64,000 bases of DNA from Casuarina equisetifolia (GCA_028551475.1 CM052360.1:10528501-10592500); one strand, 5' to 3'; shown: positions 50,901 to 64,000, counted from the stretch's first letter. Numbers and translations are program-made. Notes: generated by a model from the sequence alone, not told the origin.

Positions 50901-53900
50901 TTTTTGACCCCTGCTTGGGTTCTACCACCAAATTTTTCTTGTTGAGTGAAACACCATCTTTAGCATTAATCTGCATTTCATAATCTAAAGCAGGATCATA
51001 ACCATTTGATTCCTTCTCTGTTCCACGATTGGGCATCAAACTTAATTCATCTGGCTCATAATTGACTTGGTGCCCAACTTTGTTAGACGAGTTTTCTGTC
51101 ATCCGAGATGCAGATGGGAATTCAGAATCAATGTCAATAGCATTTCTGCAATTGGTTCCAATTTGGTCCAGTGAATTCGCCCTTAGTGTAACAATGTATG
51201 AGTCATCAACCATATCATGGGATGTCCTCCTATCCTTGTTATTGGCTATACGATCAAATCCATCTGCAAGTGAATCCGAGGGAGAATTGGTAAAACCTGT
51301 CTGGCTTTCTCGCCGATGTATCATAAAATCGTCATTGCCAGTTCTCCTGTAACCTCCTCGCCTTCCATCCATTTCCGCAGACTGCACATCCACAAAGCCT
51401 CCGCCATCACGACATTGACCATCTCTACTAGATATCAATTCATCATTTGATGCCTTGTGCTTATAGGTCACCCTTCCACTTGTTATATGCATATCAACCA
51501 TATTAACTTTTTGTTCTTCACCCTTACCTTGCCCACTAAAAACTAAAGGATCATCACCTGAAGGTTTTTGCCGCCTTTTCACCTGAACCCCCTTTTCCAT
51601 TGCAAACATGCCTTGGTCGACCGCATGTTTGTCCCCATCAGCATCTCTCAGTAAAAAATTTTGGAAAGCCTGCCAGTGTCCACCGTCTGGTTCCTTTGCA
51701 TGAGGCATTTCTTCTTTATCTGACATATTCAATTTATCCATGGATTTTGCACGACTGCCTTTTCTCTTGTTCTGAGAGTCCATATGCCTCATCTCCAATC
51801 TAGAAGCCTGTAAATCTCCACCTTCGTCATCAGTTTCACAGTCAGAATCTGATTGGGATTCACTGCCAGAAGAGTTCTGCCTCTTTGAAGTTATGTAATT
51901 AATGTTCCGAATAACAACCATTCCTGATTGCTTTTTACCTGATCGGCTAGTCTTCTTCGATGAGTCTCGAGTTTGTGAAGCCTCCTTTTCCAAATCTAGT
52001 TCATCTTGCGATCTAGGTTTTGAAGCATCCATCTCCCAACTTTCTAGTTCAGTATTGCTATCCCGACTATCCATAGAATGCCTTCTCCCCTTTCTTGGAC
52101 CAGCACTAAGTCTAGGGTCCAATACTGATGGATAAGGTGGCTGAAGAAATTGGGCATTTCCTGGATAGTTGTGGTAATAAGGCATGCCTTGCATGGGATA
52201 TGCTTGATAGACTGGAGGTGCACCAGTTGGAGCATGAACAGGCCAGGGAGGAAACATGTGATGTGGAAACTGTCCTTGGAAATATTCTTGGTTACCTAAT
52301 GGTGCTTTTTGCTCTGTGGGAGGCTTGTCATCTGGGCAAATGAGTAGAAAATTCAGAAACTGAAAACTTTGACAATAGGTGTACATAAAACATTGGCATA
52401 TAGAGTATAAAACCGAATAAAAGCGATGCACTCACTCTGTCATGTTTCAGAATTCTAGCTTTTTTAGTATGGTTCATTTTTCTTGAGATCTTTAGTCAAC
52501 TCATAACGTTGACTTTGGAACCAAGACAAGCATTGATCTTTATTTATTTTATTTATTTCTTTTCACTTTTTAGATTTTGCGAAGCTGCTAGGGAATAGAT
52601 TTTTCCCCTGAATCTTTTAAAAACAAGTCAAACTATATGCCCCAGAAGCTGACCGACTTTAAAGATCGTCATGTGCTTTGACAAATGACATGAAAAATGA
52701 AGTTTAGCTCCATTTCTACTCTTTACATACATCACGTGACACCCAACTAGTACTCTCTCGTCAGACCCTAAGTCAAAGTACAGAAAAATCAAGCCCCTTT
52801 AATTGGTGCAATCTAAACTTCATCTTGTAAGTTCATACATCCAAATGATAACTACCATTGAGACGTTACTCTTTCAGACATGTGGATCAATGTTTCAGTC
52901 AAACAGATCAATAAGCAACTAAACAAGGGGCTTCATCATAATTTTAAGAAAATTAGGTGGTCGCATATATATAGGACAGTCTAATGCTATGAGCTTATAC
53001 CTGCACTTGCAGTACTAGTTGTGTTTGCACTATTATCTGAAGCCATCTCATGTTCTTTCTGCTTGTTGGCCGCACTTGCAAGCATAATTCCCGATGCATC
53101 CATGGTCGAGAATTCTGATCGGCTAGACATTGCTTCAGCTGCTTCAATTTCAAGCCACTGCCCAGTTTCATGCTTCCTTTTCCATAAGTCCATAAACTTT
53201 TTACATGCATCCCTATTATATTGAAAATTTTAAGATCACTCATGAAAAAAGAGTTCAAGACATCAATTATTTTGCCTATCAATACATGAAAAGTTGCAAT
53301 ATCTCAATCCTGAAACGGTACAAGACAGAGCTATATCAAAAATATGATGCTTACATTAACCGCAAGGCTCCAAAGCATTCAGCAAAAGATATCAATGGTG
53401 ACATGCGATCAATGTCAAAGCCAGCAGCCACAGCACGCGCAAAGGCCATGCCTTGTTCTTTCTGCAGCACAGTTTTGCGGGTCTCCAGGACTTTCAAAAG
53501 TTGAACTCTAGCACAAACCAAAACACATGAAATTATGAAAATGTAGTCAGTAGGGCAAACAAGACATAGAAAATTGCACTTACCACAGACAAGAAGAGTT
53601 GCAATCTAAAACTTCTTTTGCTTTTTTTTAAGGTGTCATGACATTCAACATTATTCCTATCTAAAAGTGATTCCTTTCCAAAAACAAAGGAATGTCTAAA
53701 ACTTCTCTGAAATTATTGTCTCTATGAAAAACAAGGTAACAATTTTATCAAAAGAATAAATGATCTGCTTTTTCAAAGACAGTACCATTTTTCGAAAAAC
53801 AAATAGAAAGTATTTCACATTATTAGTTGAAAGTAATTTATATAACATAATTTTTCATAGGTAAATGTTAACTTGCTATTTTAAAATTAAAAAAAAAATC

Positions 53901-56471
53901 ATATGAAAGAAACGTGGTCGCTGCAGTAGGGGTGAGAGATGGATGCAGAGCACCACAGTATGATAATTATGGTCTTGTGGCCACCCAGCACAAAAAAGGT
54001 AGCTGTGGGGGCACCCTCTTCCTTTTTCTCACTTTCTACATTATACTTTTACACAGAAATGTCAAACCTTGACCTAAAATTTTGTTTGGCATTTTATCAA
54101 AAGAAATATCTTTTTAACTTTTCTAACACAACAATTGCATAAGTTCACTAAATCATATTTTTACTAACCTCACAAACAACATCTTTTACGAAGTAGACCT
54201 ACTAAAAAGACTTCCAATATTTTAGAAACCTTTTCAAATTGAAAATTAGAAAATAGTTCTCTAAACTTATAACAAACATGGCCTAGTATTTTGTCAATAT
54301 TGGATAGATATGGAAACAGAACAGATATAAGTCTATAAATGATAGTGTAGAACTTCCCAAAAAACTTACTGAGGAGAGGGTACTCAAAAATAGTAATAGA
54401 AATTCCAAGAAATGGAGCATCAATGTCGAGAAGAAGAAGAAAGGAAATGATAAAATTTGACTTTTTGTTCAGCTTCTAATAGTACATAGTATTGCAATTA
54501 GACATGTTTATGCCACTCCTGTTTGACTCACCACATGCAAATAATTAAAAGAAACTAAAGGATATAAACTCTCATCAAAGAAAGCTGAAGTTTGAAACTA
54601 ACCAAATATCATCTAATGTATTCCTTAATATGAAATTTTAAACTAGCAGTTCAGTTTCTATAGTAATTATATTATTCGTGGAAAGACTGATAAGTGGGAT
54701 CTAAGTGGTCATAGGCCCAAATATTCAAGAATTAGATTATACTTTGAATTTCCCTCCTGAGTGGTGGACCCATTTGATTCAGGTGGATTTGCTGCAGGCT
54801 GCCAGACACCACAGAAACCAAATTAAAAAAGTTGGCCAAATATTTACTATATGACAAGGGTAAATAATGCCAACTCACTTGATAAAGGACAATTGCTTTC
54901 TCCTCATTAGTATCAAGCACCGGCCTGCTACCTGTATAATCTGGAGGATGTTAGAAACGGAATATACAAGTTATTAAATCACAAATGATGTAGAATATAT
55001 TACTAGAGTAGTATTTAAAAAGAGAGAGAGAGAGAGCCTTATTGACACTTTATCGCAAATGATGTAGAATGTATTAGTAGAATGTATATTTTTTTTTTAA
55101 AAAAAAAAAAGGGGGACAAAGCCTTACTGACCCTTCACAAAGACAACATTGAAATTTTATAGTAGACAGAGAGAGAGGGAGAAGCAACTCAACATCATCC
55201 CATTCTTTTTGACTCCAACAGCCCCCTCCTTTAGTCCCCACTCCCCAAGGCCAAAAATAAAAATAAAAAATGACACTACCCGGTTTTCCCTTGCTACAGT
55301 ACCTTCAGTGCCTTCTGTAGGTTTCGTTTGATAATCTTCAACCTGCCACAAAGACACAATTGAAATTGATCTTTCTTTGACAATATGACACCAAAACACT
55401 AGACAGCTGAAAGAATTTACTTACGGTACTCATTCCCACATCATTATTGCCTTGAATTGCAATTGCCTCTCCAATTTGTAAGATCTCGGATTCAATCGTG
55501 TAGACCCTTTCCAAGACCTCTGGAGTGCTTACAAAGCGCACAAACCTATAGAAAGCATACTATTTTACTTCAACATGCAGTTTTATGGAAAAAGAAAAAC
55601 GTACTAATCTAGCACCATTTAATTCCGTACAAGCTCAAGGTGAAGAAAACCTCAACAGTCACAAAACACAAAACCGTTTGATCACATGCACAATGAGTGA
55701 GACATGGTTTGGATGACTATTTGGAACCTACCAAGCAAGAGAAAAGAACAAAAAAATCTAAATATTGATTTTTAGCAATAGGTAAAGAATCCATTCCAGA
55801 ATGAAATTCAGGAGAACAAATTGTGCACCTATCATGTTAACTCTATGTACAGGTTCCTGTAAGAATCAACTACCAGATAGAGCATATTTAAGCAAAACTT
55901 AAACAATGTATACATAACATTACTCACCTTTCTATTGTGTCCTTTGTGAACCATGTTGCATCACTGCCAGGCTCCAGCTCTAGAACAATTGAATAACCCC
56001 CCTTGGCCATCTGCTCTTGTGCAGTCTTCAAGTGGGCAAGAAATGGATTCAGCAAACCTGTAGCTATCTTTTCTTCCTTCCCATTTGCAGATATAACCAA
56101 GTCACACCTAACAAAAGCCCAAAATTAGGATCCTACAGTAGGAACGCTACAGTTACTAAGAACAAATGCACATGCAAAGTGCCTTTACAGCTCAATCAAA
56201 ATCTGAACAAAACTAATCCCACAAAGTAATCCATAACACGTGCATATCATAAATTTCACCCTCCTTATGGAAAAAAAGCAGACATGTCTTGTCAAATATT
56301 GAAACACACTCATACCCAGCAGAGGAAAAATAATTTTCATCCATCAAAAGAAAATGTCGTTAGGATTGTTCCACGTGGTTTACATCTCTCTCTCTAGAAT
56401 TTCATTGTCGGTGGTAGAGCACACTACAAAATCACTACAAAAGTAGTGCTCACAATTTCCACAGCATAAAT

Positions 56472-56503
<32 letters not shown>

Positions 56504-58114
56504 TAATCTTTTTTAACGTTTTCTTGGTGAGCGTGTCTATCTTCTGCATCTTTTTCAGCTTCCTATTGCCTATTTATAACCTTATGCTCAAACTCAGAGA
56601 GTTACAAATGCAAGTCATCTAGAGTTGTCATCAGCTTGCAGGCTATGCGAATCAGCAAAGGCACAGCATTTCTTCTCAAGGTTGATTTTGTGGACACAAA
56701 TGCTAGCATACACATGCTTGGCTTTTTTGTGACAAAGTGACACTCTCTATGGATCCTTTTTCCACTAATATCTCGCACTGCAAAGAAATGGGCATGACCT
56801 AGCCGTGCATGCTCAATACATTTTTCACTGTACTCATACTGGCAAATAGACCGGCCGCACCAAACACACCTGAAGAAAAGGCCAGGAAAAGCATTCCAAA
56901 TCTTTACCCAAAAAGGAAAAGAAAAACTAGCATAAAAGCATTTTTAAAAGTCTCATTGTGCCCTAGACTCATCTCCGAAGGACCAAAAAAGCACTTTTAA
57001 TCCTGCTCAGGTTTAGACACTCTACACTACACATTGAACTACCCACAATCACCATCATGTATTCACAATTACACCGTTATCACCATGCACCAGCACCTGC
57101 CAACAGTGGTTAAAATGTGCTCCTAAATAGTCTTACAGCACTTACTCTGGTCCAATTGCTTTTTCAGATAAGCCCCTCCAGACGACATTAATCACAGTCA
57201 CAGGAACATGCAAGGATGGTATCAAACTGTGCTGTCTAAAAATTCTACTTGTTAGACAACTATTAAGGAATACGGCCTAATGTATGCTCGCCACCTAATG
57301 CCAGATAAAAAAACTTATATGAATGAGCTGAACTATGTCGACATACCTTTCATACCATGGAACCAATTGCATGGTAAGTGTGCAATGAGCAAACAAATAT
57401 GCCAGATATGAACCACATAACAAGCATTGAATATCTTAAAGAGTACAACTCATAGTCAACTGAGGAATGGTACAATGTATGCAGCCCTAAACTGTTAAAG
57501 TGACTCAGAAAACATCTCTTGCAATAGGCTTCGCCAAGAGATTGGCGACCATACAACTCATAAGAATATGCTTTAGGGCCCACTTCCATTCGCACAACCA
57601 TGTCTCTAACACGCAACATTCCTGAAGATTCTTGCATGGCCACACTATGCCAGAACACAGACAGAGCAGTTGGCTTGTTTTAACCTTAATTAACGGGCCA
57701 AAATCTGAACCCTCGACAGTAGAACATCAAGCTTTAAAATAAAGTTCAACAGCGGGAAGCTACATACCTTCCGCAAGAGCTCGAAAAAAAAAATCATAAA
57801 ACAAAATTGCAAAACGCAGAGGATCTCCACTAAACACAAATTTCCAAATATGTATGATTTGTAGATTCAGATCGGTTGAGAAACAACTGAATTTCCCCTA
57901 AGCTATTTAGACAAATGCAAATCTTGCTTTAAAATACTAAATAACGCGACAGGAATCCAGAAAAGCTGTATAAGCTTTTGATTCACGGCAGATATCGCAG
58001 TTACTCGTCAAAAAACAAAAAATGCAAAGTCCAGCAAGAGAGAAAAAAGAGTTACCTGGTCCGAGTGGGCGTCAGCTGAAACACAGCCGAGTCGAGTCGA
58101 GTCGAAGACTTCAT
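47985..58114 (-). CDS. CIP7: COP1-interacting protein 7-like
   Basis: Large, mostly disordered nuclear protein. The Arabidopsis namesake binds the ubiquitin ligase COP1 and promotes light-induced genes. Thirteen exons join in frame to 1314 residues: 58114-58056, 56107-55928, 55545-55425, 55342-55303, 54931-54879, 54798-54743, 53507-53361, 53212-53001, 52331-50725, 50438-49482, 48832-48424, 48181-48146, 48052-47985. The N-terminus MKSSTRLDSAVFQLTPTRTRCDLVI is followed by the conserved block RFVSTPEVLERVYTIESEI. Then come VLETRKTVLQKEQGMAFARA and MDLWKRKHETGQWLEIEAAEAM. A middle rich in S, D, E and K holds a PYYH/PPYP-rich stretch near residue 315 and a coiled coil around 805-845 (RAERLRTFKADLQKLKKEK, EEEQLKRLEALKTERQKR). 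The C-terminus has KGFRRLLKFGRK near 1234 and ends SRSFSLLSPFRSK. The exon 7 donor must be the weak CG|GTTAAT at 53361 to keep frame. A 5' UTR intron is plausible. Confidence 0.92.
56476..56503. repeat. (GA)n microsatellite in CIP7 intron 1
   Basis: About 14 GA units. On the gene strand this is a CT tract. Confidence 0.92.
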
Positions 58115-61095
58115 TACTGAGAGCACAAAAAGAGAAGCGGAGACTCCAGAGAGTTCCTGCTCTCAGAGAAAGATCAAATGGCCCAAAAAGCTGGATCGGA
58201 TAGCTGAAAGAAACAAAAAAAAAAAAAGTGATTATCAGCGAAAAGCAGGTTGACGAATATAAGGTCATAGCTTCGAACTAAAGGCTTCCCCTCACTTACA
58301 GCTCAAAGGAAAAGTTTTCGACAACGCCAAGCGAGGAAAGCCATAGCTCCCGAAGATGAACTTTCAACGGCCACCAACACCGATTGGAAGAAAAGCAGTG
58401 CGTGATTTAGAGAGAGAGATAGACAGGCAGAGACTGAGACAGAGATTAAAAAAAATAAAATAAAATAAAAATAAAAAAACTAAAAGAGAATCTGAGTGTA
58501 GTTTTTCATAGGATGCCAAGCACAGTGAACTTTAGCGCAATAAGTAATAGAATAACCAACCACACACACTGACCTGCTGAATTTTGCTGATGTCTTTTTT
58601 CCTTAACAAAGAAAAAACCTATAAACTCCAGTTAACATCATGCTAATAACAAGTCAATCTCTTCAACTGATACTCAACGATCAACCAAGCTGCTTTTTGC
58701 GTGGAGCGGAAACCGGGGGAAGACGGTTCGAGGGGCAGTTTGGGAAGTCTCGCACTGGAGCCCAACGGACAAAATCAACGCCGCTGCAACGAGGGTTAAC
58801 GTTGGGGACTTTTGAAAATCTCGCCCAGATGCCCACTGAGAGCTCTTATTGAGCCTCGTCGGGACCCATAAAGACTTGTTATATTTTGTTAATTTGTTTA
58901 GGTAAGTTTGTTGTGTTGGTGATAAGAGACAAAAATAAATAAATAAATAACGAGAAAACAATAATGTGTCACGCTACCGATTGGTGGTACCTCTTATTCT
59001 TTCCAGTTGGGTATCTGAAATAAGACAAAATAATTAAGGTGTGACAGAAGGATACATCTACCATGTGTGACCACCAAATATGGAGATAAAAACTCGAACT
59101 CCGCCCAATAGGATCTTAGACAATCTTGAAAAGACTATAGGATAATTTGAAGTCTACCTAGGACGAATGGTTTCGTGTCGTATGTTACCAAATAAAAACT
59201 ATACAACGTTCATCCGTGGAGTTCAATTATCTCCTATATTATGCTGTGATTGGATTGTCGGTAGTGAATGAAAGCGCCGGAAAATGCAGAAAGAAATTAT
59301 AAATGCGCCGATAAAAAAAGAAAATATAAAAGGGAAGTAAAAAAGCAACGTGGTAGATTGACAGGTAGGCTGGTCCAAAAGGCTTAGTTTCTGTTCTGAC
59401 CGGGGATGCCCAAATGACTAGCATACCCTTGTGACGTCCACTGGGAATATTCCCTTCGAGTAAACGTCAACCGATCAGGCGGTTCGTGGGGCCCGTCAGG
59501 GGATTACGAATTACCGCTTTGAAGTTACTCACAATTATTTTATTTTATTTTATTTTATTTTATTTTATTTTATTTTATTTTATTTTATTTTATTTTGTTT
59601 TGTTTTATTTTTTATCTTGTTAAAGACAATATAGTGACAGCTTCACGCCAATACCAAGCTGAAATTTGGAAGTAATTTTTGAATATTTAAACTGAAAAAG
59701 GAAGTTACTTTCTATAGCTTTCTCAACCACCACGACCCAACAGGGAATCAAATGGAAAAGCTTTCGGGAGTAATAATTGAAGACTTGAAGCTTCCCACCA
59801 CCACCACCACCGAAGAAGCTCGCTCATATGGGCATCAATGTTGCTCAACCAAGCCTTGAATGATATAAAAGCTGGCAAAATAATCGTTGTTTATAAACAC
59901 TATGCACCAACTCCTAGTCTTATTGGTTTGCAGCCAAATAGCTTTCACGCTTCCTCCTTTGAATTTGGTAATTGTTACCCACAATCATGTTTCAACAATG
60001 AGACCAGGAAAATAGAAACCATAGTGATTATTGTGATTAGCTTGAACACTCTACTCAAAACCCACTCATGGGTAATAACAAGTTGGTTCATAAGATGGCA
60101 TATGGATGATGCCCAAGTGGGCCTCATTCTCTAAAAGGTTATCATTAGTGGTGCTACCCAAAGGTATCATTCAGAGCTTATCATTTTTATCTCAAAAAAA
60201 AAAAAAAAGATAATGCACATGATTATCTGTTCACTGTAAAGAAAGCCTTTTTTTTGGGGATCACGGATAGCAAGCTGACCATCTCGATTCCTTTCCCCCT
60301 CTCTAACCTCTCTGAATGCAACCAGGAGATGCCAATCTAATCAACATACAAATTTATGCATTATATTAAGGAAATGGTACAAGACAGCTCCCATATCAAG
60401 GAACACCTCCATTTTCGTCATTACGTTCCAGTTTTTCCTGCTAAAAAGGTAACAGGAACATTTTTTTTTTTTTTGTTTTTCCCTTTTGTCGTGATCGTTG
60501 CCTGCGAATGTGGGTGGTAGCTTCCATTGGATATAAGGCCGAATTTGTTTTCACTTGAAGAAAAGGTGGAAGTCATTTGATCTGATTGCTGAGTGTTTGC
60601 GATGCGAACAAATCTAATCCTGAGAAAACTTGCTGTCACAGTCATTTCAGAAACTATGCACCCGGCAAGATGACTGCTTGCGTCGCTCATCTCTTTGCAA
60701 GGTAGAAAAGCATCCTCAGTTAAAAGACCCAAACAAAAGTAAATTGCTTCTGATGTTTCATCAAAACGTAAGAGAATCAAACTGTATTTCATTAAAGTTG
60801 AGACTTTCCATTGGAATTTGCGAAAAATGCCGTGATAGAGACTTTAATAGAGAAATTACATTGGAAGTTCTAATAATTCTGTGAAAACCCCACTTAGAAA
60901 TAGAAATAGATGTAATAAACATATGCACCTTCATCTGGTTAATCTGGCATACAAGCAAAAGGTCAAATGAAAGCTATTTAAGAACACGTGGACTCGTCGA
61001 CATTCAAAAGTTTTGAGGAATAATCTTACTTTTATAATAGAGGAAGTGCTAAGAACCTTTGATCTATTAAACAGCAGATGTGACCTTTCATCCAG
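58115..61095. other. Upstream of CIP7-like gene; no protein gene recognised
   Basis: The first about 350 bp should hold the CIP7-like leader and promoter. On the gene strand it has CTCTCTCT tracts and a possible leader intron. From 58640 to 61095 only short frames without known domains are seen. A (CACCAC) stretch lies at 59799-59811. Confidence 0.45.
59535..59616. repeat. (TTTTA)n microsatellite
   Basis: About 15 pentamer units of TATTT/TTTTA, the last few interrupted by TTTTG. Confidence 0.95.
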
Positions 61096-61177
61096 GTGGG
61101 CATGCCGGAGTGGTTATCGGGCATGACTAGAAATAATGTGGGCTCTGCCCGCGCAGGTTCGAATCCTGCTGCTCACG
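61096..61177 (+). tRNA. tRNA-Ser (anticodon AGA)
   Basis: Decodes UCU and, through inosine at the wobble position, UCC and UCA. The 82-nt cloverleaf has a 7-bp acceptor stem GTGGGCA/TGCTCAC (one G-U), a D-arm GCCGGAGTGGTTATCGGGC and anticodon loop CTAGAAA with AGA at 61129-61131. A class II long variable arm follows, with T-arm GCAGGTTCGAATCCTGC and discriminator G. The A and B boxes (TGGTTATCGG region, GGTTCGAATCC) are consensus. One anticodon-stem pair is a mismatch (G61125 opposite A61135, where plant homologues have C). It may be functional or a recently mutated copy. Confidence 0.93.
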
Positions 61178-61186
61178 CCGGGTTTC

Positions 61187-61205
61187 CTTTTTTTTTTTTT
61201 TTTTC
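61187..61205 (+). terminator. RNA polymerase III terminator
   Basis: A long oligo-T run starting about ten bases after the tRNA gene, the normal stop signal for RNA polymerase III. Confidence 0.9.
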
Positions 61206-63345
61206 ACCATATGCACTACTGACTCCCAGTGCACAGAAAAATTCCTCTTAACATTTTCTTCTATCTAAATAATGAGTTCACAAAATTCCTAGAATCAATC
61301 ATAGTCATCTGTCAAGCGAAAGTGACAATGCTAAAGGCTCCGATTCTTCTGACGGAGACGATCCGAAGATAAGAATCCACAGCGAAACTCCACTAGACAA
61401 CTCACAGAACAGCAAAACCATGAAAGGGATTAACAATGACCCAGGAACAGAAAGAGAAGCATATTCACTCGGGCAATACTTTGTTTAAGAAGGTATTTTT
61501 GGTTGGATAATCAGTTTGGTCACCCATACATGCTCTTGACAGCTCAACTATAGAAACTACGTGTCAGTTACTCATTGTATGCAATGGGTAAACTGGCTAA
61601 GGATTCATAATTTCATGTTTAAGTCATTGAATGGCATGTGTTTTGTCTTTCTACTTTACCTACATAAATATTTGGCAGTTGAAAGAAAAATAAGTGTTAG
61701 GTTCTAAGAAGCTTGAATTTGGCTTGTAGGCCATGAAAAGAGTAATTCAGAACCAAGCAAGCCCAATGAGGCCTAGTGAAGTTGTTAAGCACATCATTAA
61801 ATTTTTACCTCAAAGTAGTAACAAATATGTAGATTATCTCGTTGTCACATTATATTTATAGGGTAGTAATGGTTTGACCTGGGCCACGACAACCCGTAGC
61901 TTCACACATAGCATTTGCATGAATAAACGCATGGGGTGCAGCATTCTTGGTGACCTACTACATGAGTAAGTGCATGGGGAAGCAACCCTTGTTAGGAAGT
62001 AAAGGTCACCCTTAGTATTGTAGGAGATACCCTTTGACTTATGTGAGTGTGGAGGCAGGGTCATAAAAGGACTAGTGGGTAGAAGGGATTTGAGTAAACT
62101 AGCATTTTGGGTACCTTACCTTATTTTGTAAGTGACCACCTACGTACTTGTAATCCTCCTTTTTATAAGGAGGGAGGTGTTGGATGTGACTCATAATTAG
62201 CACGTTTCCCACTCCTTAATTCTCTCTACCTTATCATAGGTGGTTAGTGAGATATGGAGAGTTTGTTTCTTAACCACTAACACCTCTTCCTATTCTCAAG
62301 GGAGAGTGGTTACACACGAAAGCGATTTGAGTTTTGAAACTGGAAAAAGATGCTATCGTGAGACACAAGACAAAGAGAAGAGAGATTAGAGAAAGAGAAG
62401 GTGCGTGAGAGAGAAACACCAAGAAAGAGTTGTGTGGCCAAATTTATGTAGATTTGAGTGTAGATTGCAATGCAGTTTTCAATGTAATACAAATTGGTGT
62501 ACATGTGTGCAAAACAATGAAGAAGAAAAGGAAATTTGTTAGCCATTCTTGTTTAACTCTTATGCACTTCCTTATATTCTAAAAGGAGTGTTTGAGTAGT
62601 GTATTTGGTAGAGAATTATTATGAGAACTTTTGTACTATTAATTGCAAATAGTGAAAAAAATCTCTCCTGACTTTAACCGTAAATGTAGATAATTATTGG
62701 CTAAACCACATAAATTTATATGATTTTAAATTTCTCATTTAATTTTGCATTTAGCCAACATCTGAAACAATATCTTAAGTTTCGAAAATAGTACGTTTGA
62801 TAATTAATTTGGGCATAATTAGAACACATAACTTATTTCTTGCTACGTTTTACACACCAATTTATTGTTTTACACAACAAAAGGTGTATAAAGTAAAGGA
62901 TAACCAATTTGCAAATACTTCTATGACTCTAAGAGGCCAACTTTTCTTGAAAAATCACTCTCCGTTTCAACCATAGCTAAGAAAAAGTATCCCAAGTCGT
63001 TCCAAGCAGAAAAACCTCCCTTTCACGCTCAAAGTTGCTCAAAAACTCTCGTCCATTCCAATCTAGTATCAAAGGCCCTCTCAGTCATAGCTGAGGCTTA
63101 CATGGATTGTTTGGAGGCAAAGCTAGAGAGAAGATATCATTAATTGACAAAAGCAATGCAAAAAATTGGAAGTGGTACTAGCTTTTTTAAAGAAACGAGG
63201 TGACAGACTCATAATGTCACAACAACTAGTTCGAGAGCTAACAATCCAATATGGAACAACGTATCACAATAGCAACCAAGACCTCACATAACTTAAGCAT
63301 GTTCTTAGTGTTAGGACTATGAGTCTCAATACATACCTTTGCTAC
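61206..63345. other. Intergenic, no gene recognised
   Basis: AT-rich and without an assignable coding region. The stretch 61840-62180 has weakly repeated words (GCATGGGG twice, GTAAGTGACC). It could be part of a decayed LTR belonging to the gypsy relic that follows. Confidence 0.35.
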
Positions 63346-64000
63346 CAAAAGCATGGGAGTTGACTGAGAAACAACATAATAAGGGATTTGCATATGGCGT
63401 GAAAGAGAAGATCAAAGATGATCTGTTGCTCGCCAAGTAGAATAACCTTTTAGAAGCCATGAGAATGGCTAAGATCTACGAGTTGCGACACCAACCTGTG
63501 AGAGCAAGCTTATTGCAAACAACCAGAAAGGTTGCAAGCAACTCACTGGGCATCGAGAGAGGAAGGATATTGGTACGAAAACTAAGCCAGGCTAAAATGC
63601 AAGAAAGAAAGGTGCAAGGCATTTGCTTCAACTACGATGAAAAGTTTTGCCCGAAGCACCACTAGAAGCAAATATTTATAATGGTGGTCACCAAGCCCAA
63701 TGAGGCAAAAGAAGTGAAGTGGAGGAGAAAGTCATAGAGGCAAAGCACCCAACGGAAGAGAGGTTAGAAATTTTGGTAAATTTTGTTTATGGAATTCTAA
63801 CCCCTTAAAACATGAAGGTATGTGATTACTTGTCTAGACTAACCCCCTTTCCGTACAATAGCTATGTGAATTCATAGGATTAACCCGCTACTACGGATGA
63901 TTTAGTATGAATTATGGAGCCATTGTTGCTCCCCTCGCCAAGTTGTTAAAGCAAGACCAATTTGGCAAGAACCAACTGGCTAAGTAAGCATTCAGGCAAT
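63346..64000 (+). mobile_element. Gypsy-type retrotransposon relic, runs off the right edge
   Basis: Broken frames read a gypsy gag C-terminus: YGVKEKIKDDLLLAK, NNLLEAMRMAKIYEL, then the knuckle region QGICFNYDEKFCPKHH at 63620-63663. Further on comes the reverse-transcriptase/RNase H junction, IGLTRYYG-like near 63875 and then MNYGAIVAPLAKLLKQD near 63905-63960. The distance between these parts is too short for an intact element, so most of protease and reverse transcriptase is deleted. Stops occur near 63438 and 63985. Confidence 0.8.

Noticed and set aside
48386..53504. Plus-strand open frames opposite the CIP7-like exons (for example 49846-50160, 51062-51352)
   Set aside because: They are antisense shadows of low-complexity, S/D/K-rich exons. 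They have no splice signals or domains of their own.
61096..61177. tRNA-Ser and seryl-tRNA synthetase in one window as a functional pair
   Set aside because: They are 53 kb apart, and tRNA-Ser genes are numerous in plants. The co-occurrence is most simply chance.

Overview
The window is nuclear DNA from a flowering plant, most likely a woody eudicot. The genes are AT-rich and intron-dense with GT..AG borders, there are ribosomal-protein promoter motifs typical of plants, and copia and gypsy debris is abundant. The species cannot be fixed from the sequence; a grapevine-like genome is only a guess. There is no bacterial operon structure and no CRISPR array.

Left part (1-20 kb): a complete cytosolic seryl-tRNA synthetase gene (minus strand, 9 exons, 447 aa) sits between two mirror-image copies of a segment derived from an F-box gene and its flank. 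One copy has been hit by a small tRNA-like SINE with an 11-bp target duplication. Further right are a decayed copia gag/pol relic preceded by four 36-bp tandem repeats, a broken SNF2 helicase fragment that still has an intron, and a broken copy of the 3' end of the seryl-tRNA synthetase gene joined directly to it.

Middle (20-39 kb): a dihydroorotate dehydrogenase locus keeps nine coding segments with good frames. It has lost its 5' exons exactly where the F-box segment begins, and one splice acceptor is destroyed. Next to it lies the only intact F-box gene of the family. Then come a 5' piece of a copia element (gag to integrase), a pair of about 285-bp direct repeats, a broken copy of the 5' part of the seryl-tRNA synthetase gene, and an older copia pol relic.

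Right part (39-64 kb) is gene-rich: a dCTP pyrophosphatase (minus), ribosomal protein eL14 (plus, with TATA, telo-box and site II motifs), a PP2C-like protein that has lost catalytic metal-ligand residues (plus), a 13-exon COP1-interacting-protein-7-like gene (minus, convergent with the PP2C gene), and a tRNA-Ser(AGA). A gypsy gag/pol relic runs off the right edge.

The genes are ordinary housekeeping and regulatory genes and do not form a pathway cluster. The unusual part is the left half, where fragments of four host genes (seryl-tRNA synthetase, F-box, SNF2, DHODH) have been duplicated, inverted and truncated against each other. No clearly new biological system was found. The strongest observations are the SINE insertion with its empty-site paralogue, the inverted repeat around the synthetase gene, the tandem duplication of a splice acceptor, and the PP2C pseudoenzyme.
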